Below the pieces are notes generated by a model, which was given only the letters and a program-made list of their open reading frames with translations, was not told the DNA's origin and did no database searches. Shown piece by piece: positions 1 through 11,900 of a stretch of DNA of 64,000 bases (within the stretch, counting starts at the first letter, position 1; each line of letters begins with the position of its first letter). The stretch is from Mycogone perniciosa (taxonomy: Eukaryota; Ascomycota; Sordariomycetes; Hypocreales; Hypocreaceae), in contig JAOALB010000137.1 of the NCBI GenBank assembly GCA_025331125.1, positions 1-64,000 on the forward strand, read 5' to 3'. Made by a program: the position numbers and the translations under genes.

Positions 1-358
1 GATAAGCAAGAGTGTCGAATTCTATCATTTTATGCATTCGTCAATGAGCCCTCATACTGTTGATCTGTGATTGATAGTTATCGCTCAGAAGCCTTGGTTT
101 AGTGATTTTGAAACTGAAGTCTTTTTATAACTTGCTTATGCATAGCGACAGCCTATTGCCGTGGAAATCCGGCCGCCTGGCAGGAAATTCCTGTCGTAAA
201 GACATGGATGACAAGAACCTTCCTGAAATTGGCAACATGACGTCTGCTTGCGCTGGAATAATCACCTAGAGCCTCTAACTCCTGTCCAGGACTAAGCGGA
301 TATATGAGAGTCAAGGAGCTTGGGAATTACATATTAATAACTTAGTCCCTCGTTGATT
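1..358. other. Left-edge intergenic sequence
   Basis: No gene can be supported here. The stretch lies downstream of the SnoaL-like gene and presumably contains its 3' untranslated region. Base composition is balanced and shows no RIP skew. Confidence 0.5.
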
Positions 359-831
359 TTATTTGGCGCTATCTACAAGGAAGTAGTCCTTTTCTTCAAC
401 AATTAGATCATTCTCCCATCGCATCAGTGCAACCCCCTTCATCAAAACCTCTTGCCCCTTCTTAACACCGAACCTCTCAATATCGTCGCCACAGATAAAT
501 GTAAGATCAACCTCCCATGCAAACAAGTCGTCCGAGCCATATGCATATCGTGTGCGGAATATAACTTCCTTGTTTCTGCGTAAAAAGCCGCCGAAAAACT
601 CACGCAGCTCTTGCTTCTGCATGTTAAGAGCCCTAAACGCTGTATCTCATATAAACACGCGGTTAGTATCAGCTACTTGCCCTGGTAGCAAAAGGGATTG
701 CGGATATCTTAGGCAGCCTCACCAAAATCGCTCAACTTCACATGCTCAGAGTACAACTGCATGATCCTGTCCATATCGCCACTGTTGATCACCTCCTCTA
801 GGGAGGCAGCACGGGACGCAATGTTGGCCAT
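359..831 (-). CDS. SnoaL-like / NTF2-like small protein, two exons
   Basis: Exon 1 is 831-723 and exon 2 is 639-359, giving a 129-residue protein. The intron (722-640, 83 nt) starts GTGAGG, has a strong branch sequence (TGATACTAAC) and ends ACAG. Joining the exons keeps the frame, so the ATG at 622 is internal. The N-terminal helix (MANIASRAASLEEVINSGD, then MDRIMQLYSEHV) followed by a sheet-rich second half (RTRYAYGSDD, WEVDLTFICGD, GQEVLMKGVALMRWEND) fits the SnoaL/NTF2-like cone fold. The full length matches a single-domain member. Family members include small polyketide cyclases, isomerases and ligand-binding proteins; the substrate cannot be read from sequence. No signal peptide or membrane segment is seen, so a cytosolic protein is likely. 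A TATA box lies upstream. No other biosynthetic gene is in the window, so a role in secondary metabolism is only a possibility. Confidence 0.85.
640..722 (-). other. Spliceosomal intron of the SnoaL-like gene
   Basis: This 83-nt intron has donor GTGAGG at 722-717, a near-perfect branch sequence with CTAAC, and acceptor CAG ending at 640. Exon 1 ends with one base of a codon and exon 2 supplies the other two. An in-frame TAA just after the donor would end translation if the intron were retained. Confidence 0.85.
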
Positions 832-934
832 GGTTCAATGCAATGCAAAAGATCTTTAATGTGTAAAAATTAAAAGAGATACCTTACAAGTTTGAGATAT
901 GTTTTTTCCCTTGATGAGAAAGTATACAGAGGGG

Positions 935-941
935 CTTTATA
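935..941 (-). promoter_or_regulatory. TATA box of the SnoaL-like gene
   Basis: On the minus strand the sequence reads GGTATAAAGCCCC, about 105 nt upstream of the start codon. Spacing predicts transcription starting near 905-910 and a 5' leader of roughly 75 nt. It is a motif match supported by position only. Confidence 0.5.
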
Positions 942-944
942 CCT

Positions 945-2799
945 TCATAATGATCGCAACATTAGTCATACAAGGACGCAGACCTAGCTGTAAAGTGGGT
1001 GAAACATGATCGTTATATGCATCGCATCTTTAAACGCGATAGATAGTTGGCTGCGGATGCACCAGGGTGGCTTACTCCGTAGAGAGCTTGCCACTAGCCC
1101 GTATATCTCGCTTCTCTTTTACACGCTGTGCACGTCATTATGCCAGCATGAGATGTCATTAGTGGGAAGAACTGCATTGATTTTTTTCATGTGCCAAATC
1201 ATTGATTTGTGCCTCGGAACTCGGTTACATAAGTGGCATATTGTAGCCCCTTTTTGTTGAAAGTACTCGTACTTAAGTAAGTCTTATTTCAACAGACCTT
1301 GGCATAGAGATGAATATTATGACTAGTTAGCTATACTACTCGTGAGATCCTGTAGTAGACTACGGAGTAATCTACACAGGGAATCGGTAGGGCGGGCTGA
1401 TAAACCGCTTTCGGCCGCTGCCGTTACACAAAACTTGTGTTTAATACCCCATAGATTGGCTTCTGGTCCTCGTATATAGTAAATGCAGAAGATCTAGCAT
1501 ACAGAGTAAAACTACGCTGAGGTTTTCTCCTATCAAAGAAGACTGTTTTAGGCCCAGATGACCCCTTGTTAAAATAACGGTTTATATTAAAGTAAACTTC
1601 GAGATGAAAGTTAAATTCAACATGTCTTATATCGTGTTACTTATTGTTCATTTATTCCTACCATCTCTGGCATAACCTCAGAGCTCCCGGTTCGACCCGT
1701 CCCAGACAAGACTGAGGTGACAGGTCTGATGGACAGCTATACATGTGCGAAGGTTAATAGAAACCATCACTTAGTTGTCTTTCTTTGGTGGCTTCCACGG
1801 CTCCTGATCACAATTATTGATCTGGAATCCCGATACACACAGCAGCGATTTTTTCTTCTTCTCTTTATGAAAAGAGATGTTTGCCTGGGGCTGAGTTTAG
1901 CATACACACGCGACGACATTCCTATCAGCGCAGCCGTCAAGTCAAACAAGTCAATCCAGGTGCTGGATTTGTGAATTTGACGACTCGATCGAGGTAAATA
2001 TTTGGTATTTGATAGTACATTAGATAAATGAAGCTATTCCCACCTCTTACTCTCTGTAAGATGAAACGGAATATGGTTTGTAGACCATTTATAGCCCCAC
2101 TTAAATACCTTATTAGTGCTAGCCGTAGCGCTAGCTGTTGCGCTATAGCCATTTAGGGTCTCGGATAATCGGGATAATTCCGTCTAATAGTATAGGTGGT
2201 TGGCGGGGTAACTGTAGACCATGTAAGTAGAGTACTACGAAGTACTTCGTATACCATAAAGGAAGAAATTATCCTACTATATTAGGTCGCCGCATTCGTT
2301 GTGAGTCAGGGACTATCAGTAAACACAGAAATAGCGACACATAGTAATCTCCCTTGACTAGAGTCTACGCGTTGATGCTGCGGAGCTAGGAGTAGTCTCT
2401 TAAATTAGGTTATGTGGGTGAAGGAAACAGCAGCTCACATATGCGGATTTATTACTCTGTAGTGTGTTACGACCTAACTCATGGCCGCCAAGATGGTCAT
2501 GAGAAAAATATGTGTCTTTATGTATTTACAAAATAGCGATTTTTGCTTATTAGTTAGGAAACAAGATTCTCCAATTGCTTGATTCCAGAACTATCTTTGT
2601 GCTCGTCGCCTATTACTAATTTATTGCTGTTATGTGACAGTTTACCTGCCGCGATCTAATCTACCCGTATGACCGTCTGCTAATCATGTCAGGGATCTAG
2701 AGTGACTCGTTGGCTCAGTCTTTGCTATGGTTGGTTCTATATTGATTGTGACATGGATTTATCCACCTTAATTTTATCTTCATAATGAATAACATATAA
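945..2799. other. Intergenic sequence, no recognisable gene
   Basis: Short open frames on both strands show no family motifs, and I could not chain them into a spliced gene. The stretch holds a perfect 16-bp palindrome at 2,236-2,251 and a GCTAGC-rich inverted sequence near 2,120-2,140. Composition is near balanced, with slight AT enrichment. Confidence 0.5.
2236..2251. repeat. Perfect 16-bp palindrome
   Basis: TACGAAGTACTTCGTA is its own reverse complement. A related tandem of TACTTCG/TACTCCG units occurs near 60,205-60,230 on the other side of the transposon block. Function unknown; it may be a chance or dispersed intergenic motif. Confidence 0.5.
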
Positions 2800-4830
2800 T
2801 TATATGATTGATAGTAGGTACTGGCCATTATCTCTAATACCCTTATATTCCAACCAGTTCTCATTCTTAGGGGTGCCGAGGCCAGTCCAGTGATCCATCC
2901 CAAACGCCCCTGCAAAGATGTTCATCAACCCAAATCGCTCAAACTGGCCTTTGCTATTTCCAGTAGCGCCGAGTAAGAGACACTATGCATTCTAGTCGGG
3001 TAGCTGTTGGACATCAGCCAGAACAGTTAAGCAAAGTAGTTTAAGGTTTGAGACTTGGCAATCAAGTCTGACCCAGAAATTCGGGTGTTCTTCCCACCAC
3101 TTCCTATTGAAGAAAACACGTCTATTACGCTTGAAATCCTTATCAAGTTGTATTGTCGAGAGCCATCCACTCAGCTTTAATACCCCCCCTGCAATATTGC
3201 CAGTGGTGTTACCTGTACGGTTATTGGTCGTGCAGTCAACAATATCGATTAATGGTCTCATTGTCCGATAAAAGGCTTCGTTATACAACGCCAACGAAAT
3301 AGGCCCATCCAAACTAGCCCAAGACTATGACGGTGCACGATACGGCTCGGGTCGTGGACGAAGTCCTTGTTCAGGACAGGCCCTAAGCCATAGAAGGTCT
3401 GTGACCAGATTCTTCCTCTACAGTCCAGCGCAGTATTTGTCATTGAACGCCCGCTCTATGAACTTGGCAATACCAGAAAGGGCAATGAGCTTGTCGCTTG
3501 TGTATGTTAAATTGCACCTTGTGTAACTCCCCAGAATTCCAATCTATAGTTTCTTAAGTTCGTCTCGTGAGAGGGTCTCTGGGAATTTAGCCACCGAGCT
3601 AGAAAATTCAGCAAAGCGGATAGCGTCAAATTTGGTCGCTCGTGGGATATAATCCGGCCTCAGGTTCGGGGGTATGCCACTAGGGTAAGTCTTATATGCA
3701 GCTAATCCTGAGCATTCCCAAAATAGCTGCGTACCGTTTACGTAGAGTACTCTTTGTGCCAGGAGTAGTTCCTGACAGACCTATGCCCGCTTTATTAGTG
3801 GTATATTATTAAAAGCATAGTACTAGAAGCCATCGTGGTATAAGTGATAGCTGTCGTTTCGACAATCAAGCCACTTTGTCTGTAAGATACATGGTCTAAC
3901 CGACTATGGATGCCTATCAAGAAAACAAGGGGACTCGCCGTCCGCCGCGACAGTGGCAGCAACGTTGAGGATTGCATGCCTGTATACGCCGCTTATGAGA
4001 GATGCTTCGCGTAGCCAATCTTCATGCGAGTCTTGGAATATGCATAAAGAGTCTATCTAGAGAAACTGGATTCTAAGGGCCTGAGCGGTAAATATAGCAT
4101 TTTGGAATGTCTGGCCAAGCTCTGATGGTGCGACACCTTCTATTAAGCGTTGAGAAGTCTTAGACGTCAATCTTAACATACGTGAGGCTCCTTAATAATG
4201 ACTAAGGGTCGTATATGGAGTATGGGTGTCTTCTTGTGGGTGAAGCAGGAGCCGGATCTTGCCGGAGCTTCGTTGTTCTATGTGCAGGAGGCGAGTCGGA
4301 GTACGCTTGGTAAACGTTGAAGAACCAGCAGACTGACACCTGGCATGAGTTGCTAAACACTGATTTAACCACTTCTTTGCTGAAATTATGCTTGTACTCT
4401 AATTAATGCTGCTAAGAGGGCCCTCCGTGGGTAGAATGCTAGTGGCTTCTAGAGCCGCGTTACTATATAAATATTTTCTTTGGTTGTGAGGCGTATTAAC
4501 TATGTATAGGCTGCAGACAAAAAGTAACGGAGGTGCAGCTATTTCTAGTATTGTACTGATTAACGGAAAACTTGAGCTTTGAGATATTATGGACGTTATC
4601 ATGAGAATAGGTCGACTTGTGTTGGATATAATACTGTGAAATCGGTCTTGGTGTAGGGACGGCGGCGTTAGGGTTTTTGCAAATTCCTTCAGAAGTTTCC
4701 GGCGTTTGGCTATATGTAATCTGCTACAATACTCGACAAACTGGGCATCTATCGAGAGCCGCTTGCTTAAGCTGGCTAGGAAGAGAGTGATGCTTGGAAG
4801 TCTTGTGAGGGCAGCGGCCCTGAAAAATTC
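2800..4830 (-). pseudogene. HET-domain gene inactivated by RIP-type nonsense mutations
   Basis: One minus-strand frame stays in register from about 4,830 to a TAA at 2,802-2,800 with no indel. It shows the HET (PF06985) signatures in order: TRLLHIE at about 4,285, LSHY*G at 4,205-4,190, L*IDSLCIFQDS at 4,062-4,027, a DWLREASLISGVYRHA segment at 4,020-3,975, IKRA*VCQE at 3,795-3,770, and QLFWEC near 3,725. Downstream come C-terminal family features: SDKLIALSGIAK, YCAGL*, APS*SWASLDG, GGVLKLSG and FERFGLMNIF. In-frame stops lie at 4401-4399, 4194-4192, 4059-4057, 3906-3904, 3825-3823, 3783-3781, 3546-3544, 3420-3418, 3327-3325, 2994-2992 and 2985-2983. All are TAG except one TAA, and several fall where the family has tryptophan, so TGG became TAG (CpA to TpA on the other strand). 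HET genes trigger self/non-self cell death on hyphal fusion. The N-terminus (above 4,602) is unclear. Confidence 0.85.
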
Positions 4831-5340
4831 TTAGATAAGCTTGGTATAGCATTTGTATCAGAAAATTGTAAGAATGAAGTATCCTGGTATTCAAAGAAGA
4901 CGAAAATCCTTGGTCGAGGCGGCATTTAGGTCGGATGAAGTGTTGGTATGTTGCATGTAAATATTTCTGCCGCTGAGGTTTCGACGTGGACCAATTGACG
5001 GCCGAATCTCACCCCTTCTCCTCGGTTTCTGTATTTATTCCACGTTGTGGCGCCAACGCGATTGGTCGGGCATTTTTGGTAACGCCCAATATAAGAGGAA
5101 CCCGAAAGTGGTGTGTGTTTGCGAATTATAACAAGAACGAGTTCCAGCCCATTTGCCTCAAGAGTGCGCAGCCTTGTAGTTTTGCGTCCCCAGTCATTTA
5201 ATGAATGGGAAGCTAGGGATAGCAGCAGCGATGTTGGGCGAGGGCAAAGCGTTGTTGCCTTATCTACTCCGTGCATATTGCTTTCGGTGTTTGCCTGCCC
5301 CACCCTGCCAAGGCTATATCCAACTAGATCCAACTAAGGC
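4831..5340. other. Intergenic sequence upstream of the HET pseudogene
   Basis: A 135-codon minus-strand open frame (5,333-4,926) shows no family motif and is followed in phase by a short frame starting at 4,925. These could hold a lost N-terminal exon or promoter of the HET gene. I could not establish a splice link. Confidence 0.35.
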
Positions 5341-5949
5341 ATAAAGAGGAGGAAAACAAGTTATATGATAGCCGTAGAGTAGAGAGGTTACTGGCAATGT
5401 GGCGACTTTCCGCCTGCTTAGCTATTAAGGGTATACTATTATTAATAGAAAGGAACAAGCTGGACGTGAAGGTAAAAATAATATACCAGTAATATCTTTA
5501 TAGTTTAAATGGTTCCTAGTAACCCGAATGCAAAATTAAGATGTTACTGGTAATACACTACCTTGCTGTTGGGTTAGGTAGGCTAAGGACCTACCACTTA
5601 TCAGCGCTTATCAGCGCTAGGGAGCTCTTATCTGCTTATATAGCAGATACCAGCTGACATACACATCGCGTAAGCGATGTGTCAGACTGTATAGGCGCTT
5701 ACAACGCATACATTCTACATTTTCCTTTGTATTAGCTATGTGTATATATAGCGAGGCCATTACGGCATATTCATTACTAGAATCAAGCTTTATTCCCATT
5801 TCTCTCTATGCTCCATATAGCTGTGCCGCGCTCCGCGACACTTGCTTATATTAAATACTAGTAACTCCCTTTAAATTTAAAATTATTCCTGGTAATAATA
5901 ATAAAATGTTACTGATAGTATATTGCCCTGTTTAGATTAATTACCAGTT
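5340..5949. repeat. Host stretch rich in a GTTACTGGTAAC-like motif, interrupted by a solo LTR
   Basis: Forms of the motif on either strand occur near 5,387 (GTTACTGGCAAT), 5,484, 5,515, 5,543 (GTTACTGGTAAT), 5,856, 5,888, 5,908 and 5,942. The series continues beyond gypsy elements 1 and 2 at 13,694 and 13,716. The pre-insertion locus was therefore a motif-rich non-coding region. Mutation load is low here compared with DNA to the right. Confidence 0.6.
5567..5840 (+). mobile_element. Solo LTR of a Ty1/copia element
   Basis: This 274-bp LTR begins TGTTGGGTTAGG and ends CGCTCCGCGACA. It is flanked by a perfect 5-bp target duplication, CTTGC at 5,562-5,566 and 5,841-5,845. It matches the two LTRs of the copia element at 38,201 and 44,893, but those copies carry many more C-to-T and G-to-A changes. 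A solo LTR with matching flanks indicates insertion followed by LTR-LTR recombination. It holds short inverted repeats such as ATCGCGTAAGCGAT and TATCAGCGCTTATCAGCGCT. Confidence 0.9.
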
Positions 5950-6349
5950 TGTCACGACCCGACCCTTTTATGGCCGCATAAAGGGTCCAAGGCGGTACGT
6001 ACCCCGGAAGAATAACGGAACGACCGTCCAATCAGGAAGGATCACTCGGATCACTGTAAACTATAGATTACTGGGATCACGGAACGTAAGCTAAGGTGAT
6101 CCAACACAACCGTAATCTATACGTAATCTAAGTACATTCACTATATATCTCCTTTATATATAAGATTGGATAAGCCACGATTATTTAGTATAGTTACTTA
6201 GACAGTCGTTAATAATTGCATTTACCAGAACTACCTGTTCTACAAAATCGTAACTATATTACCCTGCTTAGTATTTATCCTTAACCTCTCTGTCAATATA
6301 AACCCACAAACCTCGGTTTAACTGTTGAGAATCAACCCGGATCGTCACA
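5950..6349 (+). repeat. 5' LTR of gypsy element 1
   Basis: Starts TGTCACGACCCG and ends GGATCGTCACA. It aligns end to end with the 3' LTR. In the first ~112 bases I counted 15 differences, all of them C (or G) here and T (or A) in the 3' copy, so this copy is much closer to the unmutated form. Confidence 0.92.
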
Positions 6350-7620
6350 CGTTAACGACTCTTGTTCAGAAGGCCACTAAGAATCCTAAGCAATATCGCA
6401 AGCATATCCGCTGCAGTATCCTCTTCCAACAACCCCAACACCCCACCCTCCGTTCCACCTCCTCGCCAAGGGAAAGACAATAACGGAGATAATAATATAA
6501 GTGGAAGCGAAAACGAGGATAAAGTCGATAAAACGGAATAACTTTGCATTCGCATAGAGGAAGCCTTCTAACGCATAGAAGCTAACCGCGTAGAATAGGA
6601 GCAACGCTATCAGTACTTAGTTGCTGAGAACGCTAGGCTTAACCAAATGATTCATCAACAATAAACAACTATTATAAACTTACAGAATTAGGCCCCACCT
6701 GCTCTAAACCTTATACTAAACCATAAAGGAAACTGACCTTTAAAGGACTTAAGAGAGTCGCTTAAAATGCAACCCCTTAAGCACTTCGATAGAAGTACTA
6801 TAACACTTTAACCATTTCTCACTTAACTACGCAACTATTTTACCTACTTCCTAACCAGCCTTAGTATAGAAACTAGTAAAGTCCTTTTAGCTGCTAGACG
6901 ACTTAAAGGAAACGCCTTAAAGTGGTTTAAACCTACTTAGAGGGATTTCCTCGATAATAGAAGCGAAGCCGATAAGTAAATACAGCTTATATTCGCCAGC
7001 TATAATCGATTTAAGGAAAAACTAAAGAATATCTTTAATAATATTAGTAAAAAATATACTATAGAAAATAAACTTATAAACTTAGTCTAGAAAGGAAAAT
7101 GCTTTAACTATACTGTATACTTTAAGAACTATACTTTTAAAGTTAAGTAGGGAAACTCTACTTTTATTAAATGTTTTTACAATAGACTTAAACTGGAAGT
7201 TAAGAGGGAAGCTTATAAGTTCTCTTGCAATAAAGGCATTACCGAGTTTATTAAAAAATGCATAAACGCAGACAATTTACTTTATAAACTCTACTTAGAT
7301 ATAAAGAAAGGATAATAGCAGTCTAGATAAGTTTATAAGTATCGAGGATATATAAACTAAGGCAAGAAGCGATAAAAATATATTGCTAGTTCTAATAATA
7401 GGAGGCCTGGTCGAATGGATCTAGACGCTATTTAAAAGGGAAAGGTAAAGGCTGTTTATTATAACTGTAATAAATTAAGATATATTTTAAAGGACTGTAA
7501 AGCTCTATAAAAACCGAGAACTAATAAACCCTGGAAGCCTGCGCTAAAACCTAGATAAAAAGTTAATATAGCTTTGAAAACTATTAATTATATATTACTT
7601 AACTGGACTGTATACTATAA
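6350..7620 (+). pseudogene. gag remnant of gypsy element 1
   Basis: A lightly mutated acidic, coiled-coil-like N-terminal segment spans about 6,420-6,660. A capsid-like region follows (about 6,740-7,310) with ARRLKGNALKWFKP and an ITEFIKKCINADNLLYKLYL-type segment typical of fungal gypsy Gag. A zinc knuckle sits at about 7,457-7,498. It reads YYNCNKLRYILKDC against the pattern CX2CX4HX4C, so the first Cys and the His have both become Tyr, as expected from TGT-to-TAT and CAT-to-TAT transitions. Several TAA/TAG codons interrupt the frame. Gag would form the virus-like particle and bind element RNA. Confidence 0.75.
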
Positions 7621-8989
7621 TAATAGCTGCCTCGCTTATAAATCCAGTAAAGATAAAAGCGGATAATACCCGAAACGACCTAAAAAGATATCTATAATAA
7701 ACTAAAGGGGATACCGGTTAAGATTTAGATCCTTAACTCTTAGAGATATTCTTAAAGAAAATAAAGTAAACAGGTATTTACTACGCCCAGATAGTTTAAT
7801 GGAATAAAACCTAAACTTTAGCTATATAGAGTTAAATAAAGATAATAGTATCCCGGATAGATAAATAGTCGCTATAATTAATTACCGATATTTTAATTAA
7901 ATTACTGCAGGCAATAAAGGGTAGACTAGCAGCAGTAACTTTAACGATAAAGATAAAAACAACCCTTTATAATATAGACTATTACTATATAATGCTATAC
8001 CTTTAGAATTAGAAAACGTACTGCCTATAAACGGTAACTTTAAGGGTAAGCTAAACGAATATTACCTAAACCTAATTAAAAGGGTTGCTACAGGTACGCA
8101 GTAAAACAGGATAAACCTATACCTATATAAACAGCTCTATACGCAAAACGGAGCTAATAACAAGATAGCTGTTAAAGCTATCCCAGCTGCTTTAGCTATA
8201 CGCAAAAAACCTATATATTTCTATATATAAAAAGACTACGCCGCAAATAACCCTACTCACAAAGAGCACTACACTATATCCTAGGTCACTTATATCGCAT
8301 ATAGGTATATAGTATACTTCCGTGAAAAAGTAAAGTATAATATATTTCCAATTAGAATTCCGTTTTACCTTATAGAATAGGTATAAGGTTATAACGCTTT
8401 CGAAAAATAGATTGTGACTATACAGTATCGAGACTTTAAGATTGTTATTATTAAACCAGATACCGAAACTCTAAAGGAATATTGTCAGCTATAAAGACTT
8501 AAAGGATACAAGTCTAAAAGATACTATATCTACTGCCAGGAGAAATTAATAGAATAGCATTTCCGCTATAATAAAAGGTTTAAGTGCAATTAATAATATT
8601 ATTTAAAGTGCAATAATTTAAAGTATATTATATATAAAAGAAATAAGTTAAAGGATTAGTATATATAATAAGCTAATAATACCCTATATTTATTACTAGA
8701 CTATATATACTACTAAAAGGAGGAATACGCTATCCACTTATAGGAAAAACTCTAAAAGTAGCGAATATAGAAATATATAGGGTATAAACCTACTTTAAAG
8801 GACAGAGAGATTAATTAAATTATAAAAGAGCTATACAGAAACTAGTTTAACTTCGTTACCTATAAAGGAACCGCTTATAATAGGAGAAGGTGGCATTTAC
8901 TTTAAAGAACCCCGATTAATTGCGAAATTTGTATAAAAAGAAAAGAATCAAGAAACAACTAACATTACCTGTAAAAGGGCTATAAAGTA

Positions 8990-11900
8990 ACAATCAATAA
9001 ATTATATCTTTTGAAATATTAGACGATAAAAGTAATAATAAAGATTTACTATATTTTAAATTAGAGATAATAGTTAAGGGATATAGGCTATATATATTAG
9101 TAGATAGCAGAGCGATAAGTAATTTTATTGCACCTATAACTGTAAATTGCCTACAGTTACTTTAAAAAGAGAAAACTAAACTGTATTAACTTTATTAGGC
9201 AGAAGGAGGAGCCTTTATATATAATAATAAATAGGTTAAGTGAAAGACTAATTATCTCAAGCTTAAAATTACTGAATATAAAGGAGTGGTTTTTTGCGAT
9301 ATAGCAAATATTAATAGGTATAATATTATTTTCGGTTATTTTTAGTTAAAACGCAATAACTTTAATATTAACTGGGAAAACGGCTAGCTTTATTAGCGCG
9401 ATAATAAAGCTTCCTTAGCGATTAAAACTATTAAAAAGGCTTTAGCTGTAAGGCAGAAATCCCGCGTAGAACCCCTAGGTATACTAAAGAAAGGAACTAA
9501 AAAAGTTACTTTTAATTTAATTACAGAAATAATCTACCTAGAAGTAAAACTTAAATAGAGTAAAGGAAAAAATAAATAAATCTAAAGAATAATTGCCTTT
9601 TTATAGAAAGTATTCGATAATATTAATAAAATACTTAAAATAAAAAGCCCCGAAACAGCAGTATTATTAAAACGGCTGCAGAATATCCCCGAAGAATACT
9701 GGAAGTATAATAAGCTGTTTAAGGAAACACTTAATATAAAGCTACCGGAATACAGTTAATAAAACTATATAATTAAGCTTAAAGACAGTGCTAGTACTAC
9801 TTTCTATAAGATTTACAATCTAAATAAAAAAGAGCTTAAAAGCCTATGCGATTATCTAGACGATATATTAGCTAAAAGATATATTTAACCCTCTTTATCG
9901 GAAGCAGGCTATTTTATTATATTTATATTAAAGAAAAGAGGTAAATTATAGTTAATTGTAGACTATTAACAGCTTAATAAAGCTACTGTTAAGGATAGAA
10001 CTCCACTACTATTAATTATAGAATTACAGGATAGACTATATAGGAAAAAGTGCTTTATAGCGCTGGATTTTAAAGGCGCTTATAACCTTATCCGAATTAA
10101 AGAAGGACACAAATAGATAACCGCTTTTCGAACTAAGTACGGCTTATTTGAATACCTAGTTATACCTTTTAGCCTTATTAACGCCCCCGCGATATTTTAA
10201 AAGATAATTAATAATATATTAAAAGAGTACCTTAACATTTTTATAGTTATTTACCTAGATAATATCTTAATTTTCTCGGATACCTTTAAAGAATATAAGG
10301 TATATGTCTATAAAGTATTATAGATACTATAAAATACTAAACTACTTATAGAACTAGAGAAATGCGAATTCTATATATAGAAAGTCACCTTTTTAAAGCA
10401 TATTATTACCTTTAAAGAAATTCGCATAAATCTATTAAAAGTGTAAGCAGTAAAAGACTAGCCTATACCTATAACAGCTAAAGAAGTCTAAAGCTTTTTA
10501 AGACTCGCTAACTACTATTAATAATTTATTAAAAACTATAGAAATATTATATAAACTCTCTATAAATTTATTAAAAAAGATCGAAAATTTCTATAAGCAT
10601 TAGATATATAAGAAGCCTTTAATAAATTTAAGCAGCTTATCTCGGAAAAACCTATATCTATTATATTTAACCTATTTAAAGAAACGGAAGTTAAAACAGA
10701 CGCTTCTAACTTTATTATAAGAGCTTAACTTAGTTAGAAGGATAAAAACGGTAAGCTATGCCCTGTTGCCTTTTACTTTAGAGTACTATACAGCGCAGAA
10801 CTGAACTATCTAATATACAATAAGGAATTCCTCGCTATTATCCTTACATTTAAAGAATAGCGATATTATTTACTAGGAGGAATATATAAGGTTAAGGTAT
10901 ATACTGACTATAAGAATATCGTATACTTCGCGACAGTTTAATAACTTTTTAGAAGGCAGATCCGCTACGCGGAATACCTCTCAGAATTCGACTACGTTTT
11001 AATTTATCGGAAGGGATCTGAGAATAGATAAGTAGACGCACTTAGCAGATAAACTGACTATAACTAAGGAAAGATTAAGTATACTAGACAGATCTTAGAA
11101 TAAACCCCTAAAGGATATTACTAATAAATAGCACTTTGAGCTATATATAAGGTATCTAGTGATAATGCTATGCTTTAATGCATTAAAGAGCACTATACTA
11201 TTTAAGATAATAATAGATTCTTAGAAGATATAGAATTTAATGATAAAGGAACTCGACAATAAAACGGAAAGATCTAGATCTTAGATAAACTCTAGAAGAA
11301 TATAGTTATAGAAGTTTATTAATACCTAGTATACAGATATAAAGGTATTTGCAAGACCTGTAAACAGGTTTAAAAGTATTTTAAATTTTAAAGACTTAAA
11401 AAAGTAGTATAAGATATTATTTTTTACTGTATAACTTATAGAATAGTTAAACCCTTAAAATATAAACTATACAGTAAACTTTAACCTTTACTAGTACTAG
11501 AGCGACTATAAGAATTAATTTTATTAGACTTTATTGTTAAACTACTACTATCTATTAAACCAGGATTAAAGATTAAGTATAACAGTATCTTAATAATTAT
11601 AGACCGATTTATTAAATACTTTTACTTCCTTTTATATATAGAAGTAATAGATGCAGAGACGCTAGTTTATATATTCTTGCGATTCGTTACAGCTAACTAT
11701 ATAATTCTAGCCAAGATTATTTCTAACTGAGGATTAACCTTTACGTTTAAATTCTAGTAAGCATTTATAAATTAATTAAGTATAAATTATAAGCTTAATA
11801 CTATATATCACCTATAGACAAATAGTCAGATAAAACGCATTAACTAGGTTATTAAAGCTTATTTAAAAAGTTATATTAACTTTAATTAAGACGATTAGGT

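Noticed and set aside
552..764. Plus-strand 70-codon open frame
   Set aside because: It is the complement of the SnoaL-like gene and its intron and has no family features.
1006..1260. Plus-strand 84-codon open frame
   Set aside because: No recognisable motif, no plausible splice partner; treated as chance.
1681..1715. GGTTCGACCC resembling a tRNA T-loop
   Set aside because: The T-stem does not pair around the loop and no acceptor or anticodon arm could be found.
1717..1974. Plus-strand 85-codon open frame and its opposite-strand partner
   Set aside because: No family match, overlapping frames on both strands, no supporting signals.
4926..5333. Minus-strand 135-codon open frame
   Set aside because: No conserved motif and no established splice link to the HET pseudogene; a part may be its lost N-terminus but this cannot be shown.
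5617..5799. Minus-strand open frame inside the solo LTR
   Set aside because: It lies entirely in the LTR and is not conserved as an open frame in the other two LTR copies.
6352..6604. Two minus-strand open frames near the start of element 1
   Set aside because: They are shadows of the lightly mutated gag N-terminal region read on the plus strand.
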